Positions 24,672 to 33,504 of a DNA stretch of 64,000 nucleotides are shown one piece after another. The stretch spans positions 248,001 to 312,000 of the forward strand of contig NZ_FNFO01000009.1 in the NCBI RefSeq assembly GCF_900100765.1. Reading direction: 5' to 3'. The notes under the pieces are model-generated. The model made no database searches and was not told the origin of the DNA. It worked only from the letters and a program-made list of their open reading frames with translations. The position numbers and the translations under genes were made by a program. Each line of letters starts with the position of its first letter. Within the stretch, counting starts at the first letter, position 1. Origin of the DNA: Catalinimonas alkaloidigena (GTDB lineage: Bacteria; Bacteroidota; Bacteroidia; Cytophagales; Flexibacteraceae).

Positions 24672-25883
24672 ATGAAACGAGCCGATGGCTACCTTTTGCT
24701 GGTGTACGTGCTAGTTTGTAGCGCGCTCTACCTGCGCATTCGGGTGGAACCGACCGGCTTCATCAGTCCCGACTCAGAATATTATTTGGAGTGCGCGCAG
24801 AATTTGCTCGACGGCCGGGGCTTTCTGCGCACCGATGCGTACCCAATTCCCACGCCGCGTGACGAAACCCGGCAGGTATTTTTTGCGGCCTGGCCGGTCG
24901 GTTACCCGCTGATGATTGCGGGACTAGGGTGGTTAACAGGGCTTTCTCTATTCTGGGCGTCGAAGCTGCTGAGTGCCGGGTGTATCGGCGGGATGCTGCT
25001 GCTGTTCCGGCACATCGACAGGGAACATGCCTGGGTGCTGGGGCTGGTGTTCGGGACCCATACCTTGCTCGATGTCTATTCGTTTACGTGGTCGGAAGTG
25101 CCGTTCAACTTCGGAATACTGGCGTTTTGCCTGCTGCTTTACCGCTTTGTGTACGGGCCGGGGCGCGCGGCTGATCTTGGTCTGTTGGGCCTGTGCAGCG
25201 TGTTCCTGTTTCTGTGTCGCTACATTGGGGTGGTGGGTGTGCTGGTGATGGGCGCGGTGGGCGTGTATTCTGTCTGGAGTACGCAAAAAGCCAAGGGCCG
25301 ACAGTTACTGATAGTCAGTGTGGCGAGCGGGTTGCTGATTGCGCTCTACTTGTACATGAACTACCGCCTCTCCGGTTACCCGACGGGGATCGCCCGCAAC
25401 CAGTACGGCGTGGAGTCGTGGGGAGCCTACGTGTACATGGTCGGGCGCGGGCTGTTGAGCGAAGCGGTACTCGCCGATGTGGCGCTGAGTTGGCGGCCGT
25501 TGTCCGGAAGGTTTATTGTGCTAGGAATTTTCCAGCTCGTGCTGCTCCTCGTGTTTTACCTGCGCGAAGGACGTCGGGTATACTGGGTAACACACGGAAC
25601 CTACGATGCGCTGGCACGCGTGTGTCTGGGTACAGGCGCGGCGTACCTGGTGCTGTTGCTGGTGTTGCGCCGCATTTCATTGTTCGAAGCGTTGTACGGA
25701 CGTCATTTTTCGCCTTTTCTCCTGCTGTGGCTGGTGGCGGGACTTTTGTACCTGATCGCTCCCGAACGCCGCCTTCTTTACCGGCGCGCCCTTCCGTACG
25801 AGCTGTTGCTGTTCGGACTTTCCTACGTGCTCAACACCCCGAAAACCATCGTGCTCGACTGGATTCGGCACCTGTTTGGTTAA
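24672..25883 (+). CDS. Polytopic membrane protein, glycosyltransferase-39-like (tandem paralog 2)
   Basis: A 403-residue paralog of the preceding gene, starting MKRADGYLLLVYVLVCSALY. It shares the loop SPDSEYYLECAQNLLDGRGF, AAWPVGYPLMIAGLGWLTGL, the FTWSEVPFN motif and the C-terminal LNTPKTIVLDWIRHLFG. Short DNA tracts around the start codon and around the SPDSEYY loop are identical in both genes, indicating a fairly recent tandem duplication. The open frame extends upstream to 24615, overlapping the previous gene, but alignment with the paralog favours 24672. Probably one operon. Likely role: a GT-C type glycosyltransferase or related lipid-linked sugar enzyme, not proven. Confidence 0.7.
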   Translation: MKRADGYLLLVYVLVCSALYLRIRVEPTGFISPDSEYYLECAQNLLDGRGFLRTDAYPIPTPRDETRQVFFAAWPVGYPLMIAGLGWLTGLSLFWASKLLSAGCIGGMLLLFRHIDREHAWVLGLVFGTHTLLDVYSFTWSEVPFNFGILAFCLLLYRFVYGPGRAADLGLLGLCSVFLFLCRYIGVVGVLVMGAVGVYSVWSTQKAKGRQLLIVSVASGLLIALYLYMNYRLSGYPTGIARNQYGVESWGAYVYMVGRGLLSEAVLADVALSWRPLSGRFIVLGIFQLVLLLVFYLREGRRVYWVTHGTYDALARVCLGTGAAYLVLLLVLRRISLFEALYGRHFSPFLLLWLVAGLLYLIAPERRLLYRRALPYELLLFGLSYVLNTPKTIVLDWIRHLFG

Positions 25884-27178
25884 ATGCCGAGCAGTTGCGG
25901 AAACAGCGCCACCAGAAACAGAAAAACCAACTGGATGATGACGAAAGGCACAATACCCCGGTAGAGGTGCCCCGTAGTGACCTCGGGGGGGGCGACGCCT
26001 TTCAGATAAAACAGGGAGAAGCCGAAGGGCGGTGACAGAAACGACGTTTGCAGGTTGAGCGCCAGCAGAATCCCGATCCAGACCAGATCCATTTCCATCC
26101 GTGCGAAAATCGGGGCGACGACCGGCACTACGATGAAAATGATCTCGATGAAATCGATGAAAAAGCCTGCGACGAAGACGGCGATCATCACCAGCAACAA
26201 AAATGCGTAGGGCGATAAATTGGCATTTTCAATAAGTTCGGTCAGGTAACGGTCGCCGCCCAGAAACCGGAACACGAACGTGAACGCCGCCGCCCCGGCC
26301 AGGATGATGAAGACCATGCAAGTCAGGTGCGTGGTTTCGCGTGTTACTTCCTTCAGAATGGACCAGCGGAAGCGCCCCTGGACAAGGGTGAGGAGCGTAG
26401 CGCCCAACGCACCGACGCCGGCCGCTTCGGTCGGAGAAGCCACTCCCGCGAAGATGGACCCCAGCACCGCGGCAATCAGCAGAAACGGCAATAAAAATGC
26501 CTTCACAATTTGTTGGATCATATTTCCCTGACGAAATGCGGCAATATCTTCCGGCGGCATGGGCGGCGCGGCGTGGGGACGCAACTGGGCGACCACGATG
26601 ATGTAGAGCACGTACACGCCCACCAGCAGAAGGCCGGGCAGCAGCGCCGCCGAAAACAGGTCGCCCACCGAAACGCCGAGCACGTCGCCCAGAAGCACCA
26701 GCACCACCGAAGGCGGAATGATCTGTCCCAGGGTGCCTGCCGAGGCAATAGTACCGGTCGCCAGCTCGGGACTGTAGCCGCGTTTCAGCATCACCGGCAG
26801 GGAAATCAGTCCCATCGTAATGACCGTCGCGCCCACAATGCCCGTCGAGGCGGCCAGCATGGCCCCCACCAGCACGACCGAGAGGGCCAGCCCACCCCGA
26901 AAACGGCCGAACAACAGCGCCATTGTTTCCAGCAGGTTTTCGGCCAGCCCCGATTTTTCGAGCATAATGCCCATGTAAATAAAGAGCGGGACGGCCAGCA
27001 GCACGTAGTTGGTCATGGTGCCGTACAGCCGCAACGCCAACAGGTAAAACGCGTCGGGTTCCAGAAAAATCAGTCCGAAGAGGACCGACAGGCCGCCCAG
27101 CGTAAACGCTACCGGAAAGCCCGCCAGAATCAGAATGAAAATGAGCGCAAAGAGAAGGAGGGGCGCCAGTTCGATCAT
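25880..27178 (-). CDS. TRAP transporter large permease (DctM family)
   Basis: A 432-residue 12-13-helix permease subunit. It opens LAPLLLFALIFILILAGFPVAFTLGG, contains the conserved SAAGTLGQIIPPSVVLVLLGD-like segment (about 138-158), ASPTEAAGVGALGA (about 250) and FIDFIEIIFIVVPVVAPI. The product moves its substrate inward with a sodium gradient after delivery by the periplasmic DctP subunit. It overlaps the dctQ stop by 4 bp (ATGA) and ends 4 bp inside the convergent membrane-protein gene end. Family length is normal. Confidence 0.95.
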   Translation of the reverse strand: MIELAPLLLFALIFILILAGFPVAFTLGGLSVLFGLIFLEPDAFYLLALRLYGTMTNYVLLAVPLFIYMGIMLEKSGLAENLLETMALLFGRFRGGLALSVVLVGAMLAASTGIVGATVITMGLISLPVMLKRGYSPELATGTIASAGTLGQIIPPSVVLVLLGDVLGVSVGDLFSAALLPGLLLVGVYVLYIIVVAQLRPHAAPPMPPEDIAAFRQGNMIQQIVKAFLLPFLLIAAVLGSIFAGVASPTEAAGVGALGATLLTLVQGRFRWSILKEVTRETTHLTCMVFIILAGAAAFTFVFRFLGGDRYLTELIENANLSPYAFLLLVMIAVFVAGFFIDFIEIIFIVVPVVAPIFARMEMDLVWIGILLALNLQTSFLSPPFGFSLFYLKGVAPPEVTTGHLYRGIVPFVIIQLVFLFLVALFPQLLGI

Positions 27179-27720
27179 GGCTGCGAAGGAGATTCAGGGT
27201 GGGAACGATCCAGCAGGATCAGGAACGATTTGATGAGTTCGGCGCAGGCTTGTAGCAACAGCAGCAGGAAGCCCAGCGGAATGGCGCTTTTGATCAGATA
27301 CCGGGCAGGTAGCCCTCCGGGGTCGGGCGAACGCTCTCCGATTTTCAGGGAATTGCTGGTGAATTCCCAGCCGGAGCGGATCACGATCCAACAGAAGGGA
27401 ATGAGAAACAGCAGAATGCCCAGCACGTTGATCAGCGCTTTGCGTTTTGCCGAGAAGTTGGCATAAAACACATCGACGCGCACGTGGCGGTCGTGCTTGA
27501 AGGCATAGGCCGCACCCAATAAGAACACTACCGCGAACAGGTGCCACTCGATTTCCATGATGGCGACCTGGCTGCGGTTGAACACGTAACGCATCAACAC
27601 GTCGTAACAAATCACCAGCACCAGCAGCGTGTTGCCCCAGGAGACGGCACGACCCACCCACTCGTTCAGAGCGTCGATGGCGCGGACCAGGCGCAGCCAG
27701 TACGAGGTCGACTGGCTCAT
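27175..27720 (-). CDS. TRAP transporter small permease (DctQ family)
   Basis: A 181-residue four-helix protein: helices at about 25-45 (GNTLLVLVICYDVLMRYVFN), 55-72, 95-115 (LGILLFLIPFCWIVIR) and 145-165 (KSAIPLGFLLLLLQACAEL). MEIEWHLFAVVFLLGAAYAFKHDRHVRVDVF is the family signature stretch (about 55-85). It joins DctM to form the membrane unit. It overlaps both neighbours by 4 bp, so the three genes are translationally coupled. Confidence 0.93.
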   Translation of the reverse strand: MSQSTSYWLRLVRAIDALNEWVGRAVSWGNTLLVLVICYDVLMRYVFNRSQVAIMEIEWHLFAVVFLLGAAYAFKHDRHVRVDVFYANFSAKRKALINVLGILLFLIPFCWIVIRSGWEFTSNSLKIGERSPDPGGLPARYLIKSAIPLGFLLLLLQACAELIKSFLILLDRSHPESPSQP

Positions 27721-28847
27721 CGGGTCTCCAGTTTTTCGTAGTACATCTTCTCGGAAACCCCGGACCAGACGGCCATCTGCCGCTGAAATTTCTGGTATGA
27801 GGCATACACCTCCCGGCTGGTGGGATCGCTCGCGGTAAGTTCGTCGAGCACCTCTTGGGTGTACCGCCGGAAAGCATCGAGCACTTCTTGCGGAAACGCG
27901 CGCAACTGCACGCCCTCTTCTTCAATCATGCGCTGTAGGGTCTCCGCGTTTTTGGCGTCGAACTCGGTCGTGGCCCAGACGTGGAACCAGCGCGTGCCCG
28001 CACGGATGATCTCCTGCAAGTCGTCGGGCAGACTTTCGAATTTCGATTTGTTGGCGAACAGTTCGAAGATGGAACCGGGCTCGTGCCAGCCGGGATAGTA
28101 GTAGTACTTCGCGACTTTCTGGAAGCCCATGCGGTGGTCGTGATACGGCCCGATCCACTCGGAAGCGTCGATCACGCCCCGCTCCAGGTTGGTGAAGATT
28201 TCGCCGGCTGCCGACAGTACTGCCGAGCCTCCGGCTTTGGCCAGCACCTTGGCTCCCAGGCCGGGAATGCGCATTTTGAGGCCCTGCACGTCGGCCAGCG
28301 AGTTGATTTCTTTGTTGAACCAGCCGCCCATCTGCATCCCCGAGTTGCCGCTCATGAACGGAATCAGGTTGAACGGCTCGTACACCTTGCGCCACAGTTC
28401 CAGTCCGCCGCCCCGTTGCAGCCAGGCGGTCATCTGCGACCCGTTCATCCCAAAGGGAACGGTGGTGAAAAACGACGCCGACGGAATTTTTCCGGCCCAG
28501 TAATACGACGCCCCGTGGCCCATTTCTGCCGCCCCGTAGCTCACGGCATCGAAGGCTTCCAGCGCCGGGGCCAGCTCGCCGCCGCCGTACACCTGAATGC
28601 GCATGCGCCCGGCCGACATTTTCTCCACCCAGTCGGCAAACAGTTGGCAACCCTCCCCCAGAATGGGAAAGTTGGGCGGCCAGGTCGTCACCATTTTCCA
28701 GCGGTAGATTGTGTTGTCGGTTCGGCTTTGTTGTGCGGGTGAGGTGGATTCGGAGGAGCAGGCCGTGGCCGCCGTCGCCGCTACGGCCGTTCCCAGGGCA
28801 GCCGCCGTCCCTTTTCGGAGGAAAGTACGGCGTGGCAATAAATTCAT
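27717..28847 (-). CDS. TRAP transporter substrate-binding protein (TakP-like), Tat lipoprotein-type signal
   Basis: A 376-residue periplasmic receptor. The ATG at 28847 gives MNLLPRRTFLRKGTAAALG, a twin-arginine signal (Arg6-Arg7), ending near a lipobox Cys30 (AATAC). The mature protein has MVTTWPPNFPILGEGCQLF, GAAEMGHGASYYW, IPFMSGNSGMQMGGWFN, LKMRIPGLGAKVL (the TRAP Arg signature) and DASEWIGPYHDHRMG. These match the TakP/2-oxo-acid-binding subgroup, so pyruvate or other monocarboxylate 2-oxo acids are the likely ligands; this is inferred from family resemblance. A Tat leader would mean export already folded. Confidence 0.9.
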   Translation of the reverse strand: MNLLPRRTFLRKGTAAALGTAVAATAATACSSESTSPAQQSRTDNTIYRWKMVTTWPPNFPILGEGCQLFADWVEKMSAGRMRIQVYGGGELAPALEAFDAVSYGAAEMGHGASYYWAGKIPSASFFTTVPFGMNGSQMTAWLQRGGGLELWRKVYEPFNLIPFMSGNSGMQMGGWFNKEINSLADVQGLKMRIPGLGAKVLAKAGGSAVLSAAGEIFTNLERGVIDASEWIGPYHDHRMGFQKVAKYYYYPGWHEPGSIFELFANKSKFESLPDDLQEIIRAGTRWFHVWATTEFDAKNAETLQRMIEEEGVQLRAFPQEVLDAFRRYTQEVLDELTASDPTSREVYASYQKFQRQMAVWSGVSEKMYYEKLETR

Positions 28848-29014
28848 AGGCAAAGTAGGTCGCAAAAGGTGCGTTTCAATCAGCAATCCGGCAAAAAAGC
28901 GAAGAATAGTTGGTTCTTCCAACCGCTTTCGCACTATTAAGGCCTGCATTGCCTAGCGCTAAAGACAGTGCTGAGCGGTTTTTTGAAAGATAGACCGACG
29001 TTCCCGAGGTATAC

Positions 29015-30577
29015 TCACTGAGGCCGCGAAAAAGTATTCTCCAACAACAGAAGCGGCGGCCCTTCCAGCCAGCGCTCGCGTAGGCCCAGGGTATCCTGGA
29101 GTTGCATGTAGCCCGCAAAATTACCCAGCACCAGATCGTCGTCGCCGTCGCCGTCCCAATCGCCGGCGTCCAGCGTAATCCAGCGCCCGTCGAGGTGCTC
29201 GGGCATGGTAAAGCCACTAAACGTCAGATCCCCCTGATTTTGCAAATAAACGAATGCCTCTTTGGGGCGGTCGCTGTAATCGGCAAAAAACGACACCGAC
29301 GCAATGTCCAGGTCGCCGTCTTGGTCGAAATCGCGGGCTACAGCGCGGTTGGCCCCGTTCTGTGCGAAAAACCAAGCCTCGTTAAAATGATTCGTACCGT
29401 CGTTCAGGTACAGACGAATGCCGTGGTATGGCTTCAGGATGGGAGAGTAGTCGCCGTTGTCGCCGTTGGTCACCAGCAGATCGTGGTATCCGTCCTGGTC
29501 GAAATCGACCCACTCGAAGCCGGTCGAGCCCCACGAGGGCGGAAACCGCAGCAGACGCTCTTCGCGGAATCGGCCATTGCCTTCGTTGTGGTATAGGTAA
29601 AAACCTTCGTCGCCCTGGGCCATCAGCGCCAGGATGTCGGGACGCTGGTCGCCATCGAGGTCCGTCACCACCGTTTTGATGGCTCCCGGCAGCGGACGCA
29701 GGGTGTGGGCGGTAAACGAACTGTCGGCCTGCTGTTCGTACCAGCTCAGGTGGCCGGTCCGGTACCCGAAGTTGCACACCACCAGGTCGGTCCGCCCGTC
29801 GGCGTTCAGGTCAGCATAAGAGGTGTGTACGGGTCGTTGCAATGAGGGAGCCAGCGGGCGACTGTCCCACCCTTCGGCACCGTCCGGTCGCGGAAACAAC
29901 ATGGCGGCAAAGCCTTTCGGGAGATCGTGCGGGTGGAGGTCGCCCATCAGCGTCAGCAGTAGGGTATCGCCTCGCGTCTGCAAATCCGACAGCGGCGAGG
30001 GCAGCGGCAGCGTCCAGGTTGTGCGGTCGGTTCCGTTCCAGACCGTCGTGAGGCTCCGCTGGCCCTGAATGTCGTTCGCGAAAAGGCGTTGCCGACTGGG
30101 CTCGATGTAGACCAGCGAAGTGGAGGGGCGTGGGGTGCTCCAGGGCGGAACTACCGTCTGGAAGTGCGGAAGTCCCAACTGAATCGGCAGGGTGTCGGGC
30201 GACGGCAGGCGGTCGGGCGCGTTGGTCAGAAAGTAATGCTTAATCTTTTCCCAGCTTTCGGCCGCCAGAAGCGGTTGGGCCGGGAAAATATTCTGCGACG
30301 CCAGCAGTTGCCCCTCTTCGTTAAGGCCGATCAGTTTTCCCCGAACGGTGTCTTCGTAGATGCCGAGTCGGTAGCCCATCTGAGGCAGCACCGACGCGCG
30401 CCACGTCGCTTTGTCGAGTAAATCGGGCGACGGCAGTGGGTGGCATCCCTGGCAGTAGCGTTCGGCGAGTTGTTGGCCGCTGAGCATCACCTCGTCGGTC
30501 GGCTTGCGGCGCGACTGGCAGGTGATCAGAAGAAGGAGGCCGGCCCCCAGGAGCCAGCTCCAGCGAAAGATCCTCAT
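29015..30577 (-). CDS. VCBS/FG-GAP repeat lipoprotein with N-terminal cytochrome c motif
   Basis: A 520-residue lipoprotein from the ATG at 30577 (MRIFRWSWLLGAGLLLLITC, lipobox Cys20). Residues 33-130 contain one haem c motif, CQGCH at 42-46, with a distal Met in PQMGYRLG as possible axial ligand. Residues about 200-500 carry FG-GAP/VCBS repeats: DLNADGRTDLVV, DLDGDQRPDILA, DFDQDGYHDLLV, DFDQDGDLDIAS and DWDGDGDDDLVL, each a calcium-binding DxDxDGxxD loop, forming a propeller. It is probably an outer-membrane or periplasm-facing surface protein. The c-type/propeller combination occurs in Bacteroidota polysaccharide or surface loci. Electron transfer is inferred from the motif only. Confidence 0.82.
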   Translation of the reverse strand: MRIFRWSWLLGAGLLLLITCQSRRKPTDEVMLSGQQLAERYCQGCHPLPSPDLLDKATWRASVLPQMGYRLGIYEDTVRGKLIGLNEEGQLLASQNIFPAQPLLAAESWEKIKHYFLTNAPDRLPSPDTLPIQLGLPHFQTVVPPWSTPRPSTSLVYIEPSRQRLFANDIQGQRSLTTVWNGTDRTTWTLPLPSPLSDLQTRGDTLLLTLMGDLHPHDLPKGFAAMLFPRPDGAEGWDSRPLAPSLQRPVHTSYADLNADGRTDLVVCNFGYRTGHLSWYEQQADSSFTAHTLRPLPGAIKTVVTDLDGDQRPDILALMAQGDEGFYLYHNEGNGRFREERLLRFPPSWGSTGFEWVDFDQDGYHDLLVTNGDNGDYSPILKPYHGIRLYLNDGTNHFNEAWFFAQNGANRAVARDFDQDGDLDIASVSFFADYSDRPKEAFVYLQNQGDLTFSGFTMPEHLDGRWITLDAGDWDGDGDDDLVLGNFAGYMQLQDTLGLRERWLEGPPLLLLENTFSRPQ

Positions 30578-30751
30578 GCAAGTAAGTTCGGTTGCATGCC
30601 GCTTCGTCGGGCGGGCAGCATAGCGAAGCAACGCGCTACTGCCCGGCAAGGCGAAACCGCATGGAGCATAAAAAAGGGAAGTTACAGGCTCGGAAGCTGA
30701 TTTGGAAGCGCGCCGTGCGTTCAGGACCGTTTTTCGGAGGCGTTCTGTGTC

Positions 30752-31390
30752 CTACAACGCCACCAGACCTTGCCGCAGGGCAAACAACGCCAGGCCTACG
30801 CCATTGCGGGCCCCCGTTTTGCGTAGCAGTTGCAGCCGGTGCTTTTCAACCGTACGTACACTTCTCGAAAGTTCCTGCGCAATTTCTTTGTTGCTTTTCT
30901 CCGCACAAATCAGGCGCAACAGTTGCGTTTCTTCCTCGGTAAGTTCTACGCCATCCGTCTGCGAATCGATTGGGTGCAGAAGTTCGTTGCGGAGCGCTCG
31001 GGTCACGTACTCGGTGGCGTAGATTCTGCCGTTCAGCACCGACACCAGCGCCTCTTGCAGTTCGTTGGGTTCGGCATCTTTCAGCAGGTAGCCGTCGGCT
31101 CCCGACCGGATGGCATTGATGATGTATTCGTCCTCGTCGTGCATCGAGATGATGATAATCTTCACCTCCGGGTGCGTCGCTTTGATCTGTTCGGTCAGCG
31201 CCAGGCCGTTGGTGCCCGGCATTTCTACGTCCATCAGAATCAGGTCAGGCGGCTGCGCCATGAGTTTTTGCAGTGCTTCTCCGTTCGATGCTTCCTCTAC
31301 GTGTGCTACGTTCGGGAAATCGCGAATGATAGAAGCTAACCCACGGCGGAACAGGGTGTGATCATCGACCAACACAATAGTTGAGCTCAT
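30752..31390 (-). CDS. NarL/LuxR-family response regulator
   Basis: A 212-residue regulator. The receiver domain spans 1-120 with VDDHTLFRRGL, phospho-acceptor Asp54 in LILMDVEMPGTNG, and LLKDAEP (Lys switch). The LuxR helix-turn-helix is at about 148-205 (LTEEETQLLRLICAEKSNKEIAQ then SVRTVEKHRLQLLRKTGARN). No histidine kinase gene lies next to it, so it is an orphan in this window; HATPase_c-type HisKA_3 kinases for it must be elsewhere. The gene is single on the minus strand, starting at the head of a 300-bp intergenic stretch. Confidence 0.93.
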   Translation of the reverse strand: MSSTIVLVDDHTLFRRGLASIIRDFPNVAHVEEASNGEALQKLMAQPPDLILMDVEMPGTNGLALTEQIKATHPEVKIIIISMHDEDEYIINAIRSGADGYLLKDAEPNELQEALVSVLNGRIYATEYVTRALRNELLHPIDSQTDGVELTEEETQLLRLICAEKSNKEIAQELSRSVRTVEKHRLQLLRKTGARNGVGLALFALRQGLVAL

Positions 31391-31690
31391 ATACTAATAA
31401 ACAAGTTCCATGAGCTTACATCTCCCTCTCTCTTGGTATAGTGGTGTATAGCTCGGAAATCGGATACGTTTTAAGTGACCAATTTCATAATTTTTTTTGA
31501 TTAAGTCGTCATGATCAGGGGCTTTCGGTTCGTTTTTCCGAAAGTTTCTGGGATGGTCCGTTCGGTTTTTACGCCAGGCCTGTCGTAGAATCCCCCTGCC
31601 CGCCATCTATTACTACGCCACAGGCCGCGATGGCTTTCTATTGCCCCGTTTGGTTCCTAACTTTCTTAAAATAAATACCAAACTTTTCGC
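31391..31690. other. Intergenic region between divergent genes
   Basis: About 300 bp separating the response regulator (minus) and the 302-residue unknown (plus). It holds an A/T-rich part at about 31480-31500 and a hairpin CTTTCGG...CCGAAAG at 31522-31544 without a T-tract. It presumably contains promoters for both genes. Small open frames here have no coding character. Confidence 0.45.
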
Positions 31691-32599
31691 ATGGCCATCG
31701 GTTTTCAGCTTCCTTTTTATGCCCAACCGGCCAGCCCACTGTTGCAGTGGACGGTCGCCCGGTTGGGTCATGTTGCGTTGGCCGGCCTTTTGCCCGCGCG
31801 TGCCGGTGCGCCGGGCGCCGGTGCGCCGGGCGAAGACTTTGCGCAGCACTATTACCGGCTGGTCGAGATGATTCCCAACTACGCCCCGATCGATGCGCAA
31901 ACGCTTCTGTATTACGACACCAACCTGCAGCGCCACCGCGCCCAACTGGATTCGCACTGCGCGTGGCATCACACGTACGAAATGTACCTGCTGCTTGTGT
32001 TTACGGAGCTTTACCTGGACGCCTATTTTTCCAACCCCCAGGCGCTCCGCGACGCCCTCAATCGCTACAACTGGTACCGCCACAAAGCGTCGCTGTACCC
32101 GCTCGATGAGTTGCGGTGCTTATCGTTTAGCGGCGTAGACGAAACCAGCCTGTCGTGGCTGATGCACATGAACCTGATGCAGTACCGGCATTACCTGCAC
32201 CGGCACAACCGGGAAGACGAAGTGCAGCGCACCATTCTCCTGGTCAGGGACGAAACCCACCAGCAAATGCACTTGCGGCAGATGCAGGGCCGTCGCATCA
32301 AAGCGAAGCCCTTCGCCGAAACTCAGCCGGATTTTTTCGAGCATCGGACCGTGGAGGTCATGAGGTTCGATCGTCTGAACGAAATCAAATGCCCGAATGC
32401 CTTCCGCAAACTGGCGGCCGAAAGTTTGCTATTGATTGATTCCAAGGGACATACTACCGGAAAAAGTCGTCCGGGACATCGCGGATTCGTCTTCGAATAC
32501 AGTCAGGAGCCGATGCTGGTCGATGCGACACCAGAAGCAGAAGCACTGGCTTGTGCCCGGGGCGAAGGCTTTCGTCTGGCCGACCACGCCCTGCCGTAA
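31691..32599 (+). CDS. Unknown 302-residue protein
   Basis: I do not recognise this protein. It has no signal peptide and no clear membrane helix; the N-terminus is mildly hydrophobic (residues 15-35). Residues 36-46 are a Gly/Ala/Pro spacer, AGAPGAGAPG, encoded by a perfect 15-bp tandem duplication at 31802-31831. Residues 50-190 are rich in Tyr, His, Leu and Asp, mostly helical, with HCAWHHTYEMYLLLVFTELY and WLMHMNLMQYRHYLHRHNRED. Residues 190-300 look mixed alpha/beta. Coding is supported by base composition at the third codon position like the neighbours. The start could be further downstream. Confidence 0.5.
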   Translation: MAIGFQLPFYAQPASPLLQWTVARLGHVALAGLLPARAGAPGAGAPGEDFAQHYYRLVEMIPNYAPIDAQTLLYYDTNLQRHRAQLDSHCAWHHTYEMYLLLVFTELYLDAYFSNPQALRDALNRYNWYRHKASLYPLDELRCLSFSGVDETSLSWLMHMNLMQYRHYLHRHNREDEVQRTILLVRDETHQQMHLRQMQGRRIKAKPFAETQPDFFEHRTVEVMRFDRLNEIKCPNAFRKLAAESLLLIDSKGHTTGKSRPGHRGFVFEYSQEPMLVDATPEAEALACARGEGFRLADHALP

Positions 32600-32688
32600 G
32601 GTTTTCATCCTGCCTACCTCGTACGGTCGGCAGCTCATCCGCTCTGGCATTACTGCGTCACTACCTGCCAGAACTTCGTGTCTCGCCG

Positions 32689-32717
32689 AAGGGCCGTCGT
32701 CCACACCGACGGCCCTT
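32689..32717 (+). terminator. Strong hairpin after the unknown gene
   Basis: AAGGGCCGTCG and CGACGGCCCTT form a perfect 11-bp stem, 90 bp past the stop at 32599 and 93 bp before the ompR-type gene. There is no T-tract, so it may be a 3'-end stabiliser or a weak terminator. Confidence 0.5.
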
Positions 32718-32809
32718 GCGGGGTTAAAGTGGCCTGCTCCAGCGGCATCGGGCGGTGGCATCCGGCCAAAAATCCTAACTTTAGCCCATTCCGAATTCTT
32801 TTTTAAGCT

Positions 32810-33493
32810 ATGAAGATTCTGGTGGTGGAAGATGAACCACGCCTCGCGCAGTTTATCCGGCAAGGACTGGAGGAGTTTAGCTTTAGTGTCGATCTCGCGT
32901 ACGACGGGTTGGAAGGACAAGCGAAAATTGATGCCCAGCCGTACGACGTGCTGGTGCTGGACGTCAACCTGCCCAAACTCACCGGGTTTGAGTTGTGTCG
33001 GCAATTGCGCGTCCGGAACGTAACGACGCCTGTCCTGATGCTGACTGCCCTGGATGCCACGGACGACAAGCTGACGGGCTTCGACGCCGGGGCCGACGAT
33101 TACCTCACCAAGCCCTTCGAGTTACGCGAACTGGCGGCTCGCCTGAAAGCCCTCTACCAGCGCAGTAGTCGGCAGAGCCCCATGCCGTCCAACGTGCTAC
33201 GGGCGGGCGATCTGGAAATGAACCTCGACGAACATACGGTCATGCGGGCGGGCAGGAAGATCGACCTGACGGCCAAAGAGTTTTCGTTGCTGGAGTATTT
33301 TCTCCGGAACCAGAACAAAGTGGTTTCGCGCGCCGACATTGCCGGTAAAGTCTGGGACATCCACTTCGATACGGGGACGAACGTAATCGACGTGTACGTC
33401 AATTTCCTGCGGAAAAAAGTCGACAAAGCGTTTTCGCGCAAGCTGATCCACACGGTCACCGGCGTGGGCTACGTATTGCGCGAAGAAGCCTAG
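32810..33493 (+). CDS. OmpR/PhoB-family response regulator
   Basis: A 227-residue regulator: receiver domain 1-118 with VVEDEPRLAQFI, phospho-acceptor Asp51 in LVLDVNLPKLTG, and KPFELRELAARLKAL; winged-helix domain 130-225 with AGDLEMNLDEHTVMRAGRKI, LTAKEFSLLEYFLRNQNKVV and LIHTVTGVGYVLRE. It pairs with the HAMP kinase whose start lies 11 bp after its stop. Members of this CusR/RprY-like subgroup often govern envelope or metal responses; the stimulus here is not known. Confidence 0.96.
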   Translation: MKILVVEDEPRLAQFIRQGLEEFSFSVDLAYDGLEGQAKIDAQPYDVLVLDVNLPKLTGFELCRQLRVRNVTTPVLMLTALDATDDKLTGFDAGADDYLTKPFELRELAARLKALYQRSSRQSPMPSNVLRAGDLEMNLDEHTVMRAGRKIDLTAKEFSLLEYFLRNQNKVVSRADIAGKVWDIHFDTGTNVIDVYVNFLRKKVDKAFSRKLIHTVTGVGYVLREEA

Positions 33494-33504
33494 ACCGGTA
33501 CGGT

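Noticed and set aside
28905-28925. Small hairpin GTTGG/CCAAC upstream of the TRAP receptor as a terminator of the VCBS gene
   Set aside because: Only 5 bp of stem with poor T-tract spacing; not strong enough to report as a feature.
31394-31606. 70-codon minus-strand frame in the intergenic region upstream of the NarL regulator
   Set aside because: No signal, no domain, and atypical composition; more likely promoter DNA.
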